Origin: Tetrahymena elliotti 4EA
Lineage: Eukaryota > Ciliophora > Oligohymenophorea > Hymenostomatida > Tetrahymenidae
DNA: 64,000 bases
NCBI GenBank assembly: GCA_000231825.2
Contig: JH720339.1
Span: 557,285 to 621,284, forward strand
Direction: 5' to 3'
Shown here: piece after piece, positions 13,080 to 24,432 of the stretch
Layout of the letters: each line of letters opens with the position of its first letter
How positions within the stretch are numbered: position 1 is the stretch's first letter
Notes under the pieces: model-generated
Databases searched by the model: none
What the model saw: the letters and a program-made list of their open reading frames with translations, nothing else
What the model was told of the DNA's origin: nothing
Translations under genes and position numbers: made by a program

Positions 13080-15300
13080 TTTTAATGTTTTAATTTTGTA
13101 AAAAATATGAAACAAAGTATGTATATAAATATGTTTTTTTAATTATTTTCTGATCAAAACTTTATCAAATTCTTAATATTTGTTAGTAATAAATTCTTGT
13201 AGACAATCAAAATAGACAATTCACTATAAAATCAAGGTCTCAACTTTAAGTGAAAGTAAAAAAGTATTTTAATTTTAATTTATTTAATTGCTCTTAATAT
13301 TTATATTATCAACTTGGTTATTTTAGATATTACCTATAAAAGCTCAGCTAAATTGATGCTTTAGCAATATTGTTTATTACTAATTAATGGAAGTATTTCT
13401 CTAAGTTCAACCAAAGTTCAAAAATTAATATTTTTTTATATATTAAATTATTTATGGTCATTTTTTTATACTGCAATCTTACATTCTTTTTGATTAATAT
13501 ATTCCAATATTCATATAGAAAAATTCATCAAACAAAGCCAATACTTTTTCTCAAATTTAAGACACAGAAAGAATATTTGACAAGAATATGATAGAAATCT
13601 CATGAAATTGTTTTAATTTTTAATCTATATTAAAATTTAATTATAAATATATGGCGTTTAATAGAAAATCTTATATTTAATTTAAACAAAAAAATTAGTA
13701 AAATAATTAACTCCCAAACAAAATTCGTTTATTGCAAAAATACAAAATGGAAAATTATATAAATAAGAATTACTAAAAGCCTTCAAGCAATGTTCAGTAT
13801 GTCAGAAAAAATGATATACAGTCATAATAGTCATCTGATAGCTAAGGAGAAAGGATCAGTTATGAGAGAAAATAGAACACTTAAATCAATAACAATCAAA
13901 ATTAAAATTAGCAAAACCAAACAAAATAATCATAATAATTTAGTTAAAAAAATGATAATAGATAGTAGAATAACTAAAAGACTGTTTGGATGATCAAAAC
14001 AGATTAATAGATTATGAATAATAATGAAGTTAGTGATGGACAAAGAGATAATAATGATTTAAAAAATGTAAAAAATTAGGTTATTAATAAAGCAAATGGA
14101 TAATTTAATCCTTTCTAAAAATTAGAAGAGCAGATTTACTAAAAAATGAAATAGGAAAAGAGCTTAAACATGGCTATTCTCAAAGAAGAAAAGAGAAAAT
14201 AATAAGAATAAAATGGAAAGATTTAAAAACCAAAGAAAAGATAAGAAATAAATAAAAACAACGAACTAAACTAACCAATTCTTCAAAATAATAATCAACT
14301 AAATCAATAGCCTCAGGTCTAAGATAATTAATAAGATAAATAGAAGAATTTAAATGAAAAAAAATAAGAAAATAATAAACGCGATAAGTTCAGAAGAAAT
14401 GAAAAGCATAAATAAATTGAATAAGGATTCCAAAATGCATTATGGAGATGTAAAGCTTGTAAAGCTATGAATTAATGGAAACATGATAAGGTGTGTATGT
14501 AATGCGGTTAGTAAAAGTATAGATTATATGATAGAATGAGAAAAGATTTTGGATAGTAAGATTACTCATTTATCTTTTTTATTGATTTTGAGTGCAATTC
14601 TCTTAATGGTCAATTTGAAATCATAGAATTTCCATTACATGTTATAGATGCAAGTACAAAAGAGATTATTGAATCTTTTGTTTCTTATGTTAAACCTAGT
14701 TCTAATATAACAAAATTCATAACCAAATTAACTAGAATAACAAATGATCATGTTAAAGATGCTCCTATTCTTTAGTAGGTCTTAGTAAATGTAGAAAATT
14801 TCTTGTAAAAATATCTAGATGCAGGAATTGATAAATGTGTAGTTGTCTATGACAATGATAGTGATTCCAAGTTCTTATCTGATGAAACTAAAAAAAAGAA
14901 AATAAAACTTCCTACAATCTTTGAGAAATATATTTGCCTAAAATCAGTTTTCCCTATTGAAATAGGAAATGAAGCACCAGCTAGTTTAGCTTAAATGCTT
15001 AAATAGTTGAACATTTAATTCGAAGGTTAGGAGCATTGTGGAGCTGATGATGCTATGAACTAAGCCAGAGTTGGTTAAAAACTATTATAATTAGGCTACA
15101 ATTTCTCAAAAAGACAAGAAGTAAAATTAGGCTAACCTAGCTTATAGATTTCTAATCAATTACATAATCTATAATATAATCAATATAAATAAGAATACTT
15201 ACTTTCTCAATAGTAAAAAGAATAAAAAGCAAATGAAATTAATTTTGATGAGTTTATTCCACTAAAAGAAAATCTCATCATCAGTAAATGATTCATAAAA
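13080..15300 (+). repeat. tandem duplication, unit 2
   Basis: Second copy of the block at 11620-12960. It contains the same upstream leader (13093 on, including the attttagatattacct..aaaag segment near 13320 that pairs with 11775) followed by the intact exonuclease gene. Its coding head is longer than in unit 1. Boundaries are approximate. Confidence 0.75.
13651..15291 (+). CDS. ERI1-family 3'-5' exonuclease with RanBP2 zinc finger
   Basis: Intronless frame of 546 aa. The most upstream ATG after an in-frame TGA is chosen (MAFNRKSYIQ); a later ATG at 13747 is a good alternative. Residues 1 to about 260 are Gln/Asn/Lys-rich and probably disordered. A RanBP2-type finger follows (W265, four Cys, last at C285; seven rather than six residues between Asn and the third Cys). 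Then comes a DEDDh exonuclease domain of about 180 aa: FIDFEC (D312, E314), FVSYVKP, LTRITNDHV, YDNDSDSKF, LPTIFEKYICLK, and EHCGADDAMNQAR (H462, D467). This is the ERI1/3'hExo pattern, known to trim small RNAs, histone mRNA ends or 5.8S rRNA. The RNA-binding SAP domain of animal ERI1 is absent and the zinc finger may supply RNA contact. Substrate here is not known. Confidence 0.9.
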
Positions 15301-15573
15301 CAGTTTATTTGTAAATTTATGTGATGTGTTCATTGCCCTATAATTAAAAATATTTAATTAAATAATTTAACACAAAATTATTTTTTGAAAAGCATATTAA
15401 TTATTTTTTTCTAATTTTCAATCAAAATTTGGATTTTTTTAATTTTTCAAAGTTATGTTTAAATTTTTTTTGTATTTCTTTAAGTACTTTAAACAGGGGG
15501 AGTTTTTCTAAACTTATCATAGAAAAAATAACTTGAGTATTAAAATTTAATTAATACTTCGTAATTATTCGTG

Positions 15574-15614
15574 TATGTAGCCTTGAAAAAGGCAGTACCT
15601 TAGGGTACTACATA
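15574..15614 (+). ncRNA. candidate three-helix RNA element
   Basis: Three perfect short stems fit a three-way junction: outer stem 15574-15579 with 15609-15614 (TATGTA/TACATA), a hairpin 15580-15593 of five pairs closed by a GAAA (GNRA) loop, and a hairpin 15595-15608 of five pairs (GTACC/GGTAC) with a TTAG loop. It sits about 280 nt after the exonuclease stop in AT-rich sequence. No known family was recognised, and short stems in a 41-nt window could arise by chance. Confidence 0.35.
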
Positions 15615-15894
15615 TATATATAATTAAAAAATAGGAATTTTGAGTAATTAATTATTTTTTTTTAAATTATGAAAAATTTACTTATATCTACTAGTATTAG
15701 TTTTAGAATATTTTAAGCATTATTTTATTTAAAAAACATTATAAAATCCTAAAATACAATAACTAGTAAATTAAATAGTAAAATATACTTGTTTTATTTT
15801 ACTATTTAATGAATACTTTACAGTAATTTTGAATTTTGTTTATTCTTTGAAAAGAAAATATTTTTATTCTTATATTTATTCAACAACACAATAG

Positions 15895-16389
15895 ATGTTT
15901 AAGTATGCATTGAAAATAATATTATTTATCAACTTAATCTTTTTTTGTTCTATCTTCTTGAATTTTCTTTATTTTTCATTTCCAAATTTATTCCCTTTAA
16001 TACTTGTACTTGTTTTAAAAAACAATTACTTGAGTTTTTATTTAATTTTTTTCTTTAATGTGCTAAATCATGAAAAAACCAAAAGAAGTAAAAAAATTAT
16101 GATAAGCTTATTTCGAGAAATGGAATCTAATATTCAATTAATTGAAAATAAATATTCTCTTAAAAATCAATTATTACTAATAATGATCTGCTTTTCTCTG
16201 ATAATTTACTTTGTTTAATAAAGTGATATATCTTTTTAGAGATTTACAAAGTAATTTCAAAAAATATTTTGGATTTATTTTTATAGAAAAGTAATTAAAT
16301 AATAATGTATTTGGTATATTGAAATTTTTGTTTTAAATTATTTGAATCATAATTTTACCGTAAATAAGAAATTAATTAATTTTTAATGA
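15895..16389 (+). CDS. possible small membrane protein
   Basis: Read with Gln at TAA/TAG, this frame runs 164 codons to TGA. Residues about 5-52 are almost wholly hydrophobic (Leu, Ile, Phe), then a basic stretch NHEKTKRSKK, then another hydrophobic segment near residues 92-107. No family was recognised and the codon use is not distinctive. Because only TGA stops translation, frames this long occur by chance in such sequence. Confidence 0.3.
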
Positions 16390-16499
16390 CATTTAAATAT
16401 TTGGATCCCAAGAGATTTTTAAATCTTACAAATATAAAAAATTTATATATTAAACAAAGTATGGGTCAATTAATTAGTTATATCTTATCTCTTGGTATC

Positions 16500-16580
16500 T
16501 AAGCTATATCAGCAACGGGTCATGTTAACCTCTTTCAGGTATTCCCGTCCGAGCTTCTTGAACTTGCGCCTATATTTTGA
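16500..16580. ncRNA. GC-richer island with hairpin
   Basis: About 80 nt with roughly balanced base composition inside AT-rich DNA. On the plus strand ACGGG...ACCT-CTTTC-AGGT...CCCGT forms a two-part hairpin (about 16516-16551). On the minus strand one frame reads KFKKLGREYLKEVNMTRC before TGA at 16509, but it uses codons (CGG, CTC, CTG) that the neighbouring genes avoid. It looks more like a non-coding RNA or a foreign fragment than an exon. No family was identified. Confidence 0.35.
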
Positions 16581-16772
16581 TTTTAAATTTTAATGGTGAA
16601 TCTAGAATTTTCTAATTAAATTAAATTAAATTATATTTACCATCATCTATTGATATAAGGTCGGTAGAATTATAAAATGATTAATATAAGATTTCAAAAA
16701 GGATATTGCTTGTTGTTAGTCTTTAATGAAATTTTCAATATTTTGATATTTTTGCTATTTCTTGATATTTAT

Positions 16773-17279
16773 TCATTTCAATACCTTATTAACTTATTTA
16801 ACAATTTCTCTAAAAATTCCATTTTTGGCTTAAATTAAATAATATTTCCTAATTCTTTAAATTTTTCAAACTGATCATTTACCTTCATCATCTATTTATT
16901 ATTATTATTAATTTATATTAAAAAAATGAATTTTTGTTTAAAAAAGTGTAAACCTTGGGAATCGTCAAGGCAGAAGCAGCCAGTATTAAGTCTAAAACCA
17001 GTGAAAAGAGTAGCAATAGTTAAAGCAGGGACAACTGAATCCTTTGAAATAGTAATGCTGTTTTCACTTTTTTGATTAAAAATAGATTGATAAATTTTCA
17101 CAAACAGAGTATTTTTGTTAATCTTTGTAAAAGTTGTTGTAAAAGAAGCTTTCTTACATATTTTTTTTAACAGTAACAGCCTAAAACTTAGGTTGATTGA
17201 AAACCTACTTGAAGGCTTGAGATTGCTTAGAAATCTTGTTAAAGTTATTAAAAAGCTTAACGCCGTATCTAATGTTCAT
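16773..17279 (-). CDS. small probable mitochondrial protein
   Basis: Model on the minus strand with four exons: 17279-17158, 17057-16954, 16891-16883 and 16828-16773, 96 aa, with all phases consistent. The start MNIRYGVKLFNNFNKISKQS has Arg/Lys, Phe and Asn but no acid, as in mitochondrial presequences. A central segment SVVPALTIATLFTGF could be a short membrane helix, followed by NTGCFCLDDSQ and a basic helical end NGIFREIVKQVNKVLK. Codon use (TTC, AAG, ACT, GTC) resembles a well-expressed ciliate gene. Exon 3 is only 9 nt, so that part is uncertain. No family was recognised. Confidence 0.5.
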
Positions 17280-17810
17280 CGCTATTCTTCTCTGAACTTC
17301 TCTTAAACAAAAATAAATTACTAAAAAATTAATTATCTTAATTTTCACTTTTCTACTTAATTCAAAATCCTAACAAAGTCCCAATATAAATAATAATCTT
17401 TTAATCATCAGTATTCTTGAAGAATCTTTAAATTAAATCTTACTATTCATACAAATTAATACAAGATATTTTCAAATAAAGAAATATTTCTTAAAAGTAT
17501 TAAAAAAATAATATTTTATTTCTTATATTAAGAATAATTTTGAATTTGGAAAATGTGAAAAAAATATCAATGAACTAGTAGGATCATCTATTTACTTACA
17601 GAAGAATTTAGCTATTTTATAAATTAATTACTTATTAATGTGTTATATTAACTGATATGTATGAAAACAAATGATAATTAATCTAATTAAAATTCTTTAG
17701 TATTCTTTTAATTTTAAAATAATTGAAAAAAGCCAGTATCAAATTTTTCATAAAAATTTAGATAAAGTAATAAAATCATAGTATCCTTTTAGATAAAATT
17801 CAATCAAAAA
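17280..17810. other. intergenic spacer
   Basis: AT-rich sequence between two divergently transcribed genes (the small minus-strand gene and the calcineurin-B-like gene). Probably 5' regulatory sequence of both. No motif was recognised. Confidence 0.5.
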
Positions 17811-18685
17811 ATGGGCAATACAGTAGGTTTGACACCTTTAGAAGTCCAACAAATATCTCAATGCACTAATTGTACTAAATATATTGCAAATTATTTTTAC
17901 TTATTAAATAAACTTTTTTGATTGAAAACTAAATTTACATTTAAATAGTTGATGAAAAAGATGTAAGAAAAATTTTTAGAAAATACTAAAAGCTTGATAA
18001 AGTGAGCAAGGGTAATGTTAATTATTATGACATGTTAAGATTACCTGAGATAAGCTAAAATCCTCTAGGTATTTACTTATTGTTTTCAAAATAAATAAAC
18101 AATGCTGAAAAATATAAAACAAAAAAGGAGAAAGAGTAGCAAAATCATTGTCTCATTCACAAATAAACCCATCAGTAGATTTCACAACATTTATATCAGT
18201 AAAATATATTTTAAGATTATAAAAAATAAAATTGAAAAATATTATTTTAATAGAACTTAAATACATTTAATAGTAACAACTAAGAAGCTAAGATCAAACG
18301 TAATTAGCAATTATAAATAAACATAAACCTTTTTTTCTATTTTCAATTTTTAATTTTCTTAATTAATTGCATATATTCAATTACTAACGGATAATTAATT
18401 GTTTAACAAATAGTTTATTTCAAGGTTTATGATACAGATGAGGATGGGTTGATAAGTAAATAAGATGTCGAAAATGTTTTTAGTCTTATAGTAAATAATG
18501 AAATTAAAAAGTATTAGCTTAAAGATATAATTGACACACTTTTTTCTTAATTTAAACTTAAAAATGAAAATTATTTTGATTACCAGGAATTTAAAAGCGT
18601 AAATCAATTTTTTTTATATTTTCTGACTTTTAATAATTATTCTTTATCAAAATAGCTTGTTTTATAAATGCAAGATTAAATGTGA
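17811..18685 (+). CDS. calcineurin-B-like EF-hand protein
   Basis: Model: join(17811..17871, 17949..18068, 18140..18198, 18254..18299, 18414..18598, 18656..18685), 166 aa, close to the 170 aa of calcineurin B. All five introns are phase-consistent. It starts MGNTVGLTPLEV, so Gly2 could be myristoylated as in calcineurin B. Blocks shared with the family are FRKYQKLDK, MLRLPEISQNPLA, VDFTTFIS and KLYFKVYDTDEDGLISKQD. Only the last is a full calcium loop (D-T-D-E-D-G-L-I-S-K-Q-D, with Asp rather than Glu at position 12). The first, second and fourth hands lack the key acids. It would act as a regulatory subunit of a calcineurin A or a CBL/CIB-type partner; which one cannot be told from sequence alone. 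Confidence 0.85.
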
Positions 18686-19599
18686 AAATGAAAAACTATA
18701 TAGACTCTCAATCTAAAATAAGAATGATCTAAAATATGAATAAATAACTTTTAAATAATAATTATTTAAAGATAATAACTAGATAAAAGAATAGTATAAA
18801 AAAAATAGAAAATAGACAGGAAATAAGAAAACACTTTTATATTAACCTCACTCTCTCTCATAAAAAATTAAATAGTCTCAATTACTTCACTAAATAACTG
18901 GATACACTTAATAATTAAATACTTGCATACAATTGTATATAAATCTTATCCAATAAAATTAAAGATATAAAAATAAATTAGTTAATGTATTTTTACTTCA
19001 ATATATCAATATGGTAAGCATATCCTTGAAATATCAATCAATAATAATTTATTATTATAATATTGTTTCTTTACTCTTCAAATATTTCAACAACTCCAAT
19101 AACTAAATACTTGTTTAAATAATATTAATTGTAAGTTAAATTAAAATATTTATATTAGTCTAATAAATAAACTAACTCAATGATTAAATAAATACTTGAA
19201 CAAATTTTCAATTATTGTTATCCAATTTAATTACTAAAATGTATTTTTATAAAAATATGGCTACAATATTTTTCAATACTATTTCTGTCAATTTAGTTAT
19301 ACTTTTAAAAAATGCATGAAGCTCGGGTACTTTAAAAGAGTTTAAAAAAATTTTTTAATTTATATTTTGATATCAAAATGCGAATAAACTGATTGGAAAG
19401 ATGGATGACAAAGATTTAGAAGATTAAACACAATATTTAGAGCTATTTATGAACGAAAATAAGTAGAGATATAAATAGGAACAAATTAGGTTTTAAAATA
19501 AATGATAAAATTAATAATAGTAATGTAGACTTAGTAAGTAATAATATATATAATTTTAATTTAAATATATTTCATTTATATATGTGATAAATATAATTG
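18686..19599. other. intergenic spacer
   Basis: AT-rich region between converging genes. It holds a short frame 19401-19505 (34 codons, starting MDDKDLEDQTQYLEL, ending TGA) whose composition looks coding. It may be an exon of an unrecognised short gene, but no partner exon could be supported. Confidence 0.45.
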
Positions 19600-22500
19600 T
19601 CAATAGTTTTTCTAATATTTCTATTTGGTCAGTTTTTCCTCTAATTTATCAAGACGGTTTAATTATTTAGCTTGCATTTAAGCTAGCTATTCTTCTATAA
19701 TAATTAAAATATTTTTAATATATTAAATTTTCTAAATTAATTATTTACACTACTCTTAGAGGTAGTTGTTTGAAATTTCACTCAGGTCATCATCTATTTT
19801 ATTTTTAGCAGGTATAGGAGAAAAATCATAAGCAAAACCCTGACCATCATAGTTTTTAGAGGCAAAAGAACTACTTGGTATTTTATCTTCTTGGTCAAAA
19901 TTCTTTTCAAAACTAAATTAATATTTATTTCCTTTTATTTAAACATTTTGTTTTGCTTCCTAAAAGCTTATTTCTTCTTCTTTTTTTAGAAGGTAAGGGT
20001 TATTGCTATACTCTTAAACCTTATTCTATTTCATTTGCCTTCTGTTATGTTCTGCTTCTAAATCAAGTTCCTTTTGTTATTTCAAATTTTCAAATAATAT
20101 TTCAATTTAATTTATTTACTTAAGTGGGAGGAATCAATGTAAAAAGATTATTTTTAGAGTCTGCTTGTTGGAAGTTGCTCATATCCTGTAAAACAGAATT
20201 AAATTTAGCACTTTATTTACTTTCATAATCAGCTGCTGAATAATCTACCATACTTATTCCTTTTCCTTTACTAATTTATTCTTTATTTCTTGATTAACTA
20301 TTAATTTGCTTGCTTTCTTATGTAAAATTTGTTTCATATTCTCTCAATTTATCAGAAACTCTAAAATAGTGATTTTATTAAGGACTTGAACAATAAACTA
20401 TATCATCTCTTTACTAATTCCTGTTTAAAAGGCTGCTGTCTCTCTTTTTACTCTATTTCACATCAAAATACTTAAGTTAAATACATTTTAACAAATATAA
20501 TTAATTACTTTTATTTCAAAAAGATTGATAACACCTAGTGGCTCGTTAACTAAATTTTCTTTAGTATTGTTAAAGTTGAGGTTATTTTTTGATTTCGATA
20601 AATCAATTATGGACTCTTTATCTAACTTTTTAGATTATTGTTAAAAATCATATTTCGAATTTTTGCTTTTATTTGCTGTTGTTGTGCTCTAGCAAGTTTA
20701 GCGACTCTCTTAGCTTTTATCCAAAAAATTAGATATTTTCAGATCTTTCTTTTTTCTATTAGTCATTAAAAAAATTATTTTAAAAGATAAATTTAAATGA
20801 TTTACAAATTATTTGTTGAGCGACTACTTGAAGGTTAGCTGACTGTACTAGTGTATTACTTGTAAGTTTTATTGTACCCTTTATTCATTAATTATTTCTA
20901 GGCCTAAGTAACATCACTTGAAAAATCTTATATCTTAGAGTTTTTATTCACAAATGAATCTTTGAAATTATTCAAAAATTTGTTTGTTCCTATATTTAAG
21001 TAGTTTTGTGATTGCGTGTTTTTTGAATTTGCTTATGTAGTGATACTAGAGTTAGGATTAGATGCAGTGCACTATTATAGAGAAACTTCATTACTTTGTA
21101 TAACAAAACCCTCAATTTTTTTATTTGATCCTTATCTTCTTATAGAATTATTAGACTCTGATCTTTTGATTTATGGCTTATCAGTCTTATTTGGGTTAGG
21201 TTACTAGGAAATAGGTAACTAAATATTATTATCAGAAGACTATTGTTACATCTAAAAGCTATTTTATTAGAGTTTTTTAATAGGAGTATCATCAATATTT
21301 GATCTTTAAGAAACATGACTACTTCTATTTTAAATATTTGAGACAATGTTATTAAAATTGCTTTCAAGATTACTGTTTGCTATTATCATTTTATTTTACT
21401 ATTTAAGCTATGAAATGTCATCATCCTTTTACAAGCTTTATATTTTTTAGTGCTTAATAAGTTATTCATCAATATGTTTTATCTTATCTAAAATTTCATC
21501 TCTTTTTTATAGAGCCAACTATTAAACTGAAGTTATACTATGAGTTTATGAGTCTGAAATACTTTCTTCGAAAGAACTCCTGCTTTACTTTAATTAATTT
21601 TAGTTATTATTGTTGTTGTTCATACTATCTAAAGAAATTCTTGATTCTCTTTTTGTCTAGGGAGATTAATTTTGTGCAATAATTTTTTCTCCATTTTGTT
21701 AGTTAGATATTTATTTATTGTTTGGTGTTTATGGTTTCTACCTAATACTGCTATTACCTCTTGGAGTTTTGGTTGATCCATTATTTTTTTTACTAAGCTT
21801 TTTCTCTTTGATTTACTAATGAATTTATTTTTTTCTATTTTTCATATAATCTTCATCTACTAAGTCGCTTTTTTAAGTTACTATTCTATCAGAATGACGA
21901 GTATTAAATTTAGCAGTATTTTTGTTATGTTCAGTTTATTGAGTATTCTAAATTGTACTGCTTTCAGTAATTACAAATTATGACTCAACTAAAGTTTTAG
22001 ATTCAAAAAGATTTGTATCAGTGATAAGACTATTTCTAAATTTTTTTAAAAAAGTATTAAGTATAATTAAAATTAATGAAAAGAATTACAATTCTTAAGA
22101 AGGCTACTTTGCTTCGATAGTTCTTATTGGGCTCGTTTAAGCATCTTTGTATTAACTTTCTTTTTTCTTGTTTTTAACATCTTTTTTATATTAATCAATC
22201 TCGTCTTACTAAATATCTTCTCTAATTCGAGATTCCTTTTACTTAGGTTCCTCAAAATTATTTACTTAATTATTTTCATCACTGTCTTCAATATATTTTG
22301 TTTCAGCTGATTTAATTACTTCTCTTTAAATCTCTTCCCTGCATGTCTTTATTATCTCTTTAGTTACTTCATACTAATCCTAATAAAAATCAGTTTGTAT
22401 TCCTTAATCCTCATTCTAATTACAGTAATCTTTCTCTGCATCAAAATCTTCATAAACAATTATTTAATTTTAATTATTAAATTCTCGAAAAGCATTTTGA

Positions 22501-24432
22501 TTATTAACCCATTCGAATTATTGATTTTAGTTTATTTCATTCTTTTATTATTAAGGAGATGCTTTCTTTGGTTTATCTTGTGAATCTTATTTATTTTATT
22601 CTTCATTAATGTCAATAAGTAAACCATCTTTTTATTGAAAAGTGTTAGGTTCAACTGAATTTTCTCTTGATTAACTAGCACTGTTTTTAGCTTAATTAAA
22701 CACTGAAGTATTTACAAGTAGGCTAGATAATCTCATAGATTATTCTAATGGAGCTTCTTAAACAGTGTGAAGCTAATTAGTATTAGATTTTCCAGATGAT
22801 GAAAAGGAATTTCTTCTAAAATAAATAAAAAAGAAATCTAAATTCAATTTTTAAAAAGTGATGAAAAATTTACCTTTAATTATTTTTGAGTTTATACTCT
22901 TCAATTAAATCTTTCTCTTCTTTTGTTGTCACAGGCCTTGATGTTATTTTTGTTAAGGCGCAACTTCCTGGGACCATTTAAGAAGTTATTGAAGCATAAT
23001 TAATAGAGTTAATTTAGCTGCTTGTTTATTAGTTTAAATCATTTTTTTATGAGCAACTCCTTTATTTTTCTAAAGGAGGAGATTATACTTGCTCCGGAGT
23101 TTTAATATTGATTTAATTATCAGCTAAAGATGTTAATGATCTACTTGTATTTGTTTAACCCTATATTGCATATTGAATCTTTGTCTGCTATTATCCATAA
23201 ATTATATTTGGAGTAGATATAGCTGAAGCATAGTTTGTTTAGGGTAAACTTTTTATTTGTTATTATATTAAATTCCCTCCTATAATTTCATTTGGCTATT
23301 TGTTAGTACTAGTACTTACTTGTGTTGCTACCTAATTCAAATTCTTTTCAAATAATATCTCTTTTTGCTTTTGGTAAGTATCAAGTAGCTTCAAAGCAGA
23401 CTCCGAAAGATTATTAGCTGGTTTTTTTATTAATTAAGAATTTTAGCTAACCTACGTTTCTTGAATAGTTCTATTTGTTGTATTTTATTTTACAAGTAAG
23501 GCTGTTTACTGATAAGCAGAAGGAATAAATTTTTATGGACAAATCTATGGATTTGGTTGTTATGGAGAGTAAACTGTTTAAGTGGGTGAAGTAATAAGAG
23601 TTGTTTATTATATTTAGTTATATTAAGGAGATAAAGGTGACGAAAATTGCTAAGATTCAGGTCTTGCTGTATATCTAACAGTTTGAAGAGGGCTAGGTAC
23701 ATAGTTGGTTAAAGGAGTTTACTTGATAGGGATAGGAGAAGTAGTTAAAAATATTTATTTCTCATTAATTTATCTCACCTAATTCTTTAAATATTCTTTT
23801 TCGTTTGAATGGATTATATCTTGCTACATATTTTCATGAGGGTTATTCACTACTACATCTATGCTATTGTTATGACTTATACTATTATTTAATTTATAGG
23901 TACTACTGTTATTCATGCTGTTTGATAAATTATGGTTTCTTCTTGTTAACATTGGAGAAGGATTTCTGATATTATTTAATAATTTTACACTTCCTTACTA
24001 TTCCTACTTTGATATCATATTGATAGCAGAGTTAGCTCCTCTTTCCTAAATGGGTAGGTTTTTTTGTTGAATTAGCTTTTAGTGAATTTATTATACAATA
24101 TTTCCTTTTGAAAAGTCTGCAGAGACTAAAGTAGGATTTAATTATACTAAATTAGGAGTTTATCTGTTAGTCACAGAAAGAGGAGGCTTAGGAAGTAAAC
24201 TATGGATTGATTCTTATGCATTTAGAGATGACAAAGAAGTAAATGATGAAGAAATAGCGCTTGAACTTGATGGCTAAATAGTTCTTCTATGTTAAATAGG
24301 AGGAGAGTAAATACGCTCCTTTTTTATATTATCTACAAAAGGGCTTGTAGGAGGCTTTATTAGAAGAGTCTAATTGCTCCTAGATGTAGTTGATTATATT
24401 TATGATGCAGATCTCTTTGGTTATTCAATCAT
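19600..24432 (-). CDS. large disordered Gln/Ser/Asn-rich protein
   Basis: Minus-strand multi-exon gene, probably about 1.4-1.5 thousand residues. It starts MIEQPKRSASQIQSTTSRSN and is open in one frame from 24432 to 22874. The next exon starts at 22815 after an intron (GTAAATTT...TTTTAG, 22873-22816). Further introns lie near 22036-22090, 20760-20810 and 20480-20520, not fully resolved. Most of the protein is low complexity, rich in Ser, Thr, Pro, Gln and Asn, as in cytoskeletal or scaffold proteins. Near the end a short coiled coil (EEQLAQMQAKQLNRLDKLEE) precedes TGA at 19602-19600. No enzymatic domain was seen. It might be two genes if a stop was missed in an unresolved exon. Confidence 0.65.

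Noticed and set aside
13790..13993. 67-residue ORF ending in TGA upstream of exonuclease copy 2
   Set aside because: It is in another frame and lies inside the Gln-rich head of the exonuclease gene, which is open throughout and joined to conserved domains.
19401..19505. 34-codon acidic ORF
   Set aside because: Composition looks coding, but it is too short and no partner exons could be supported.
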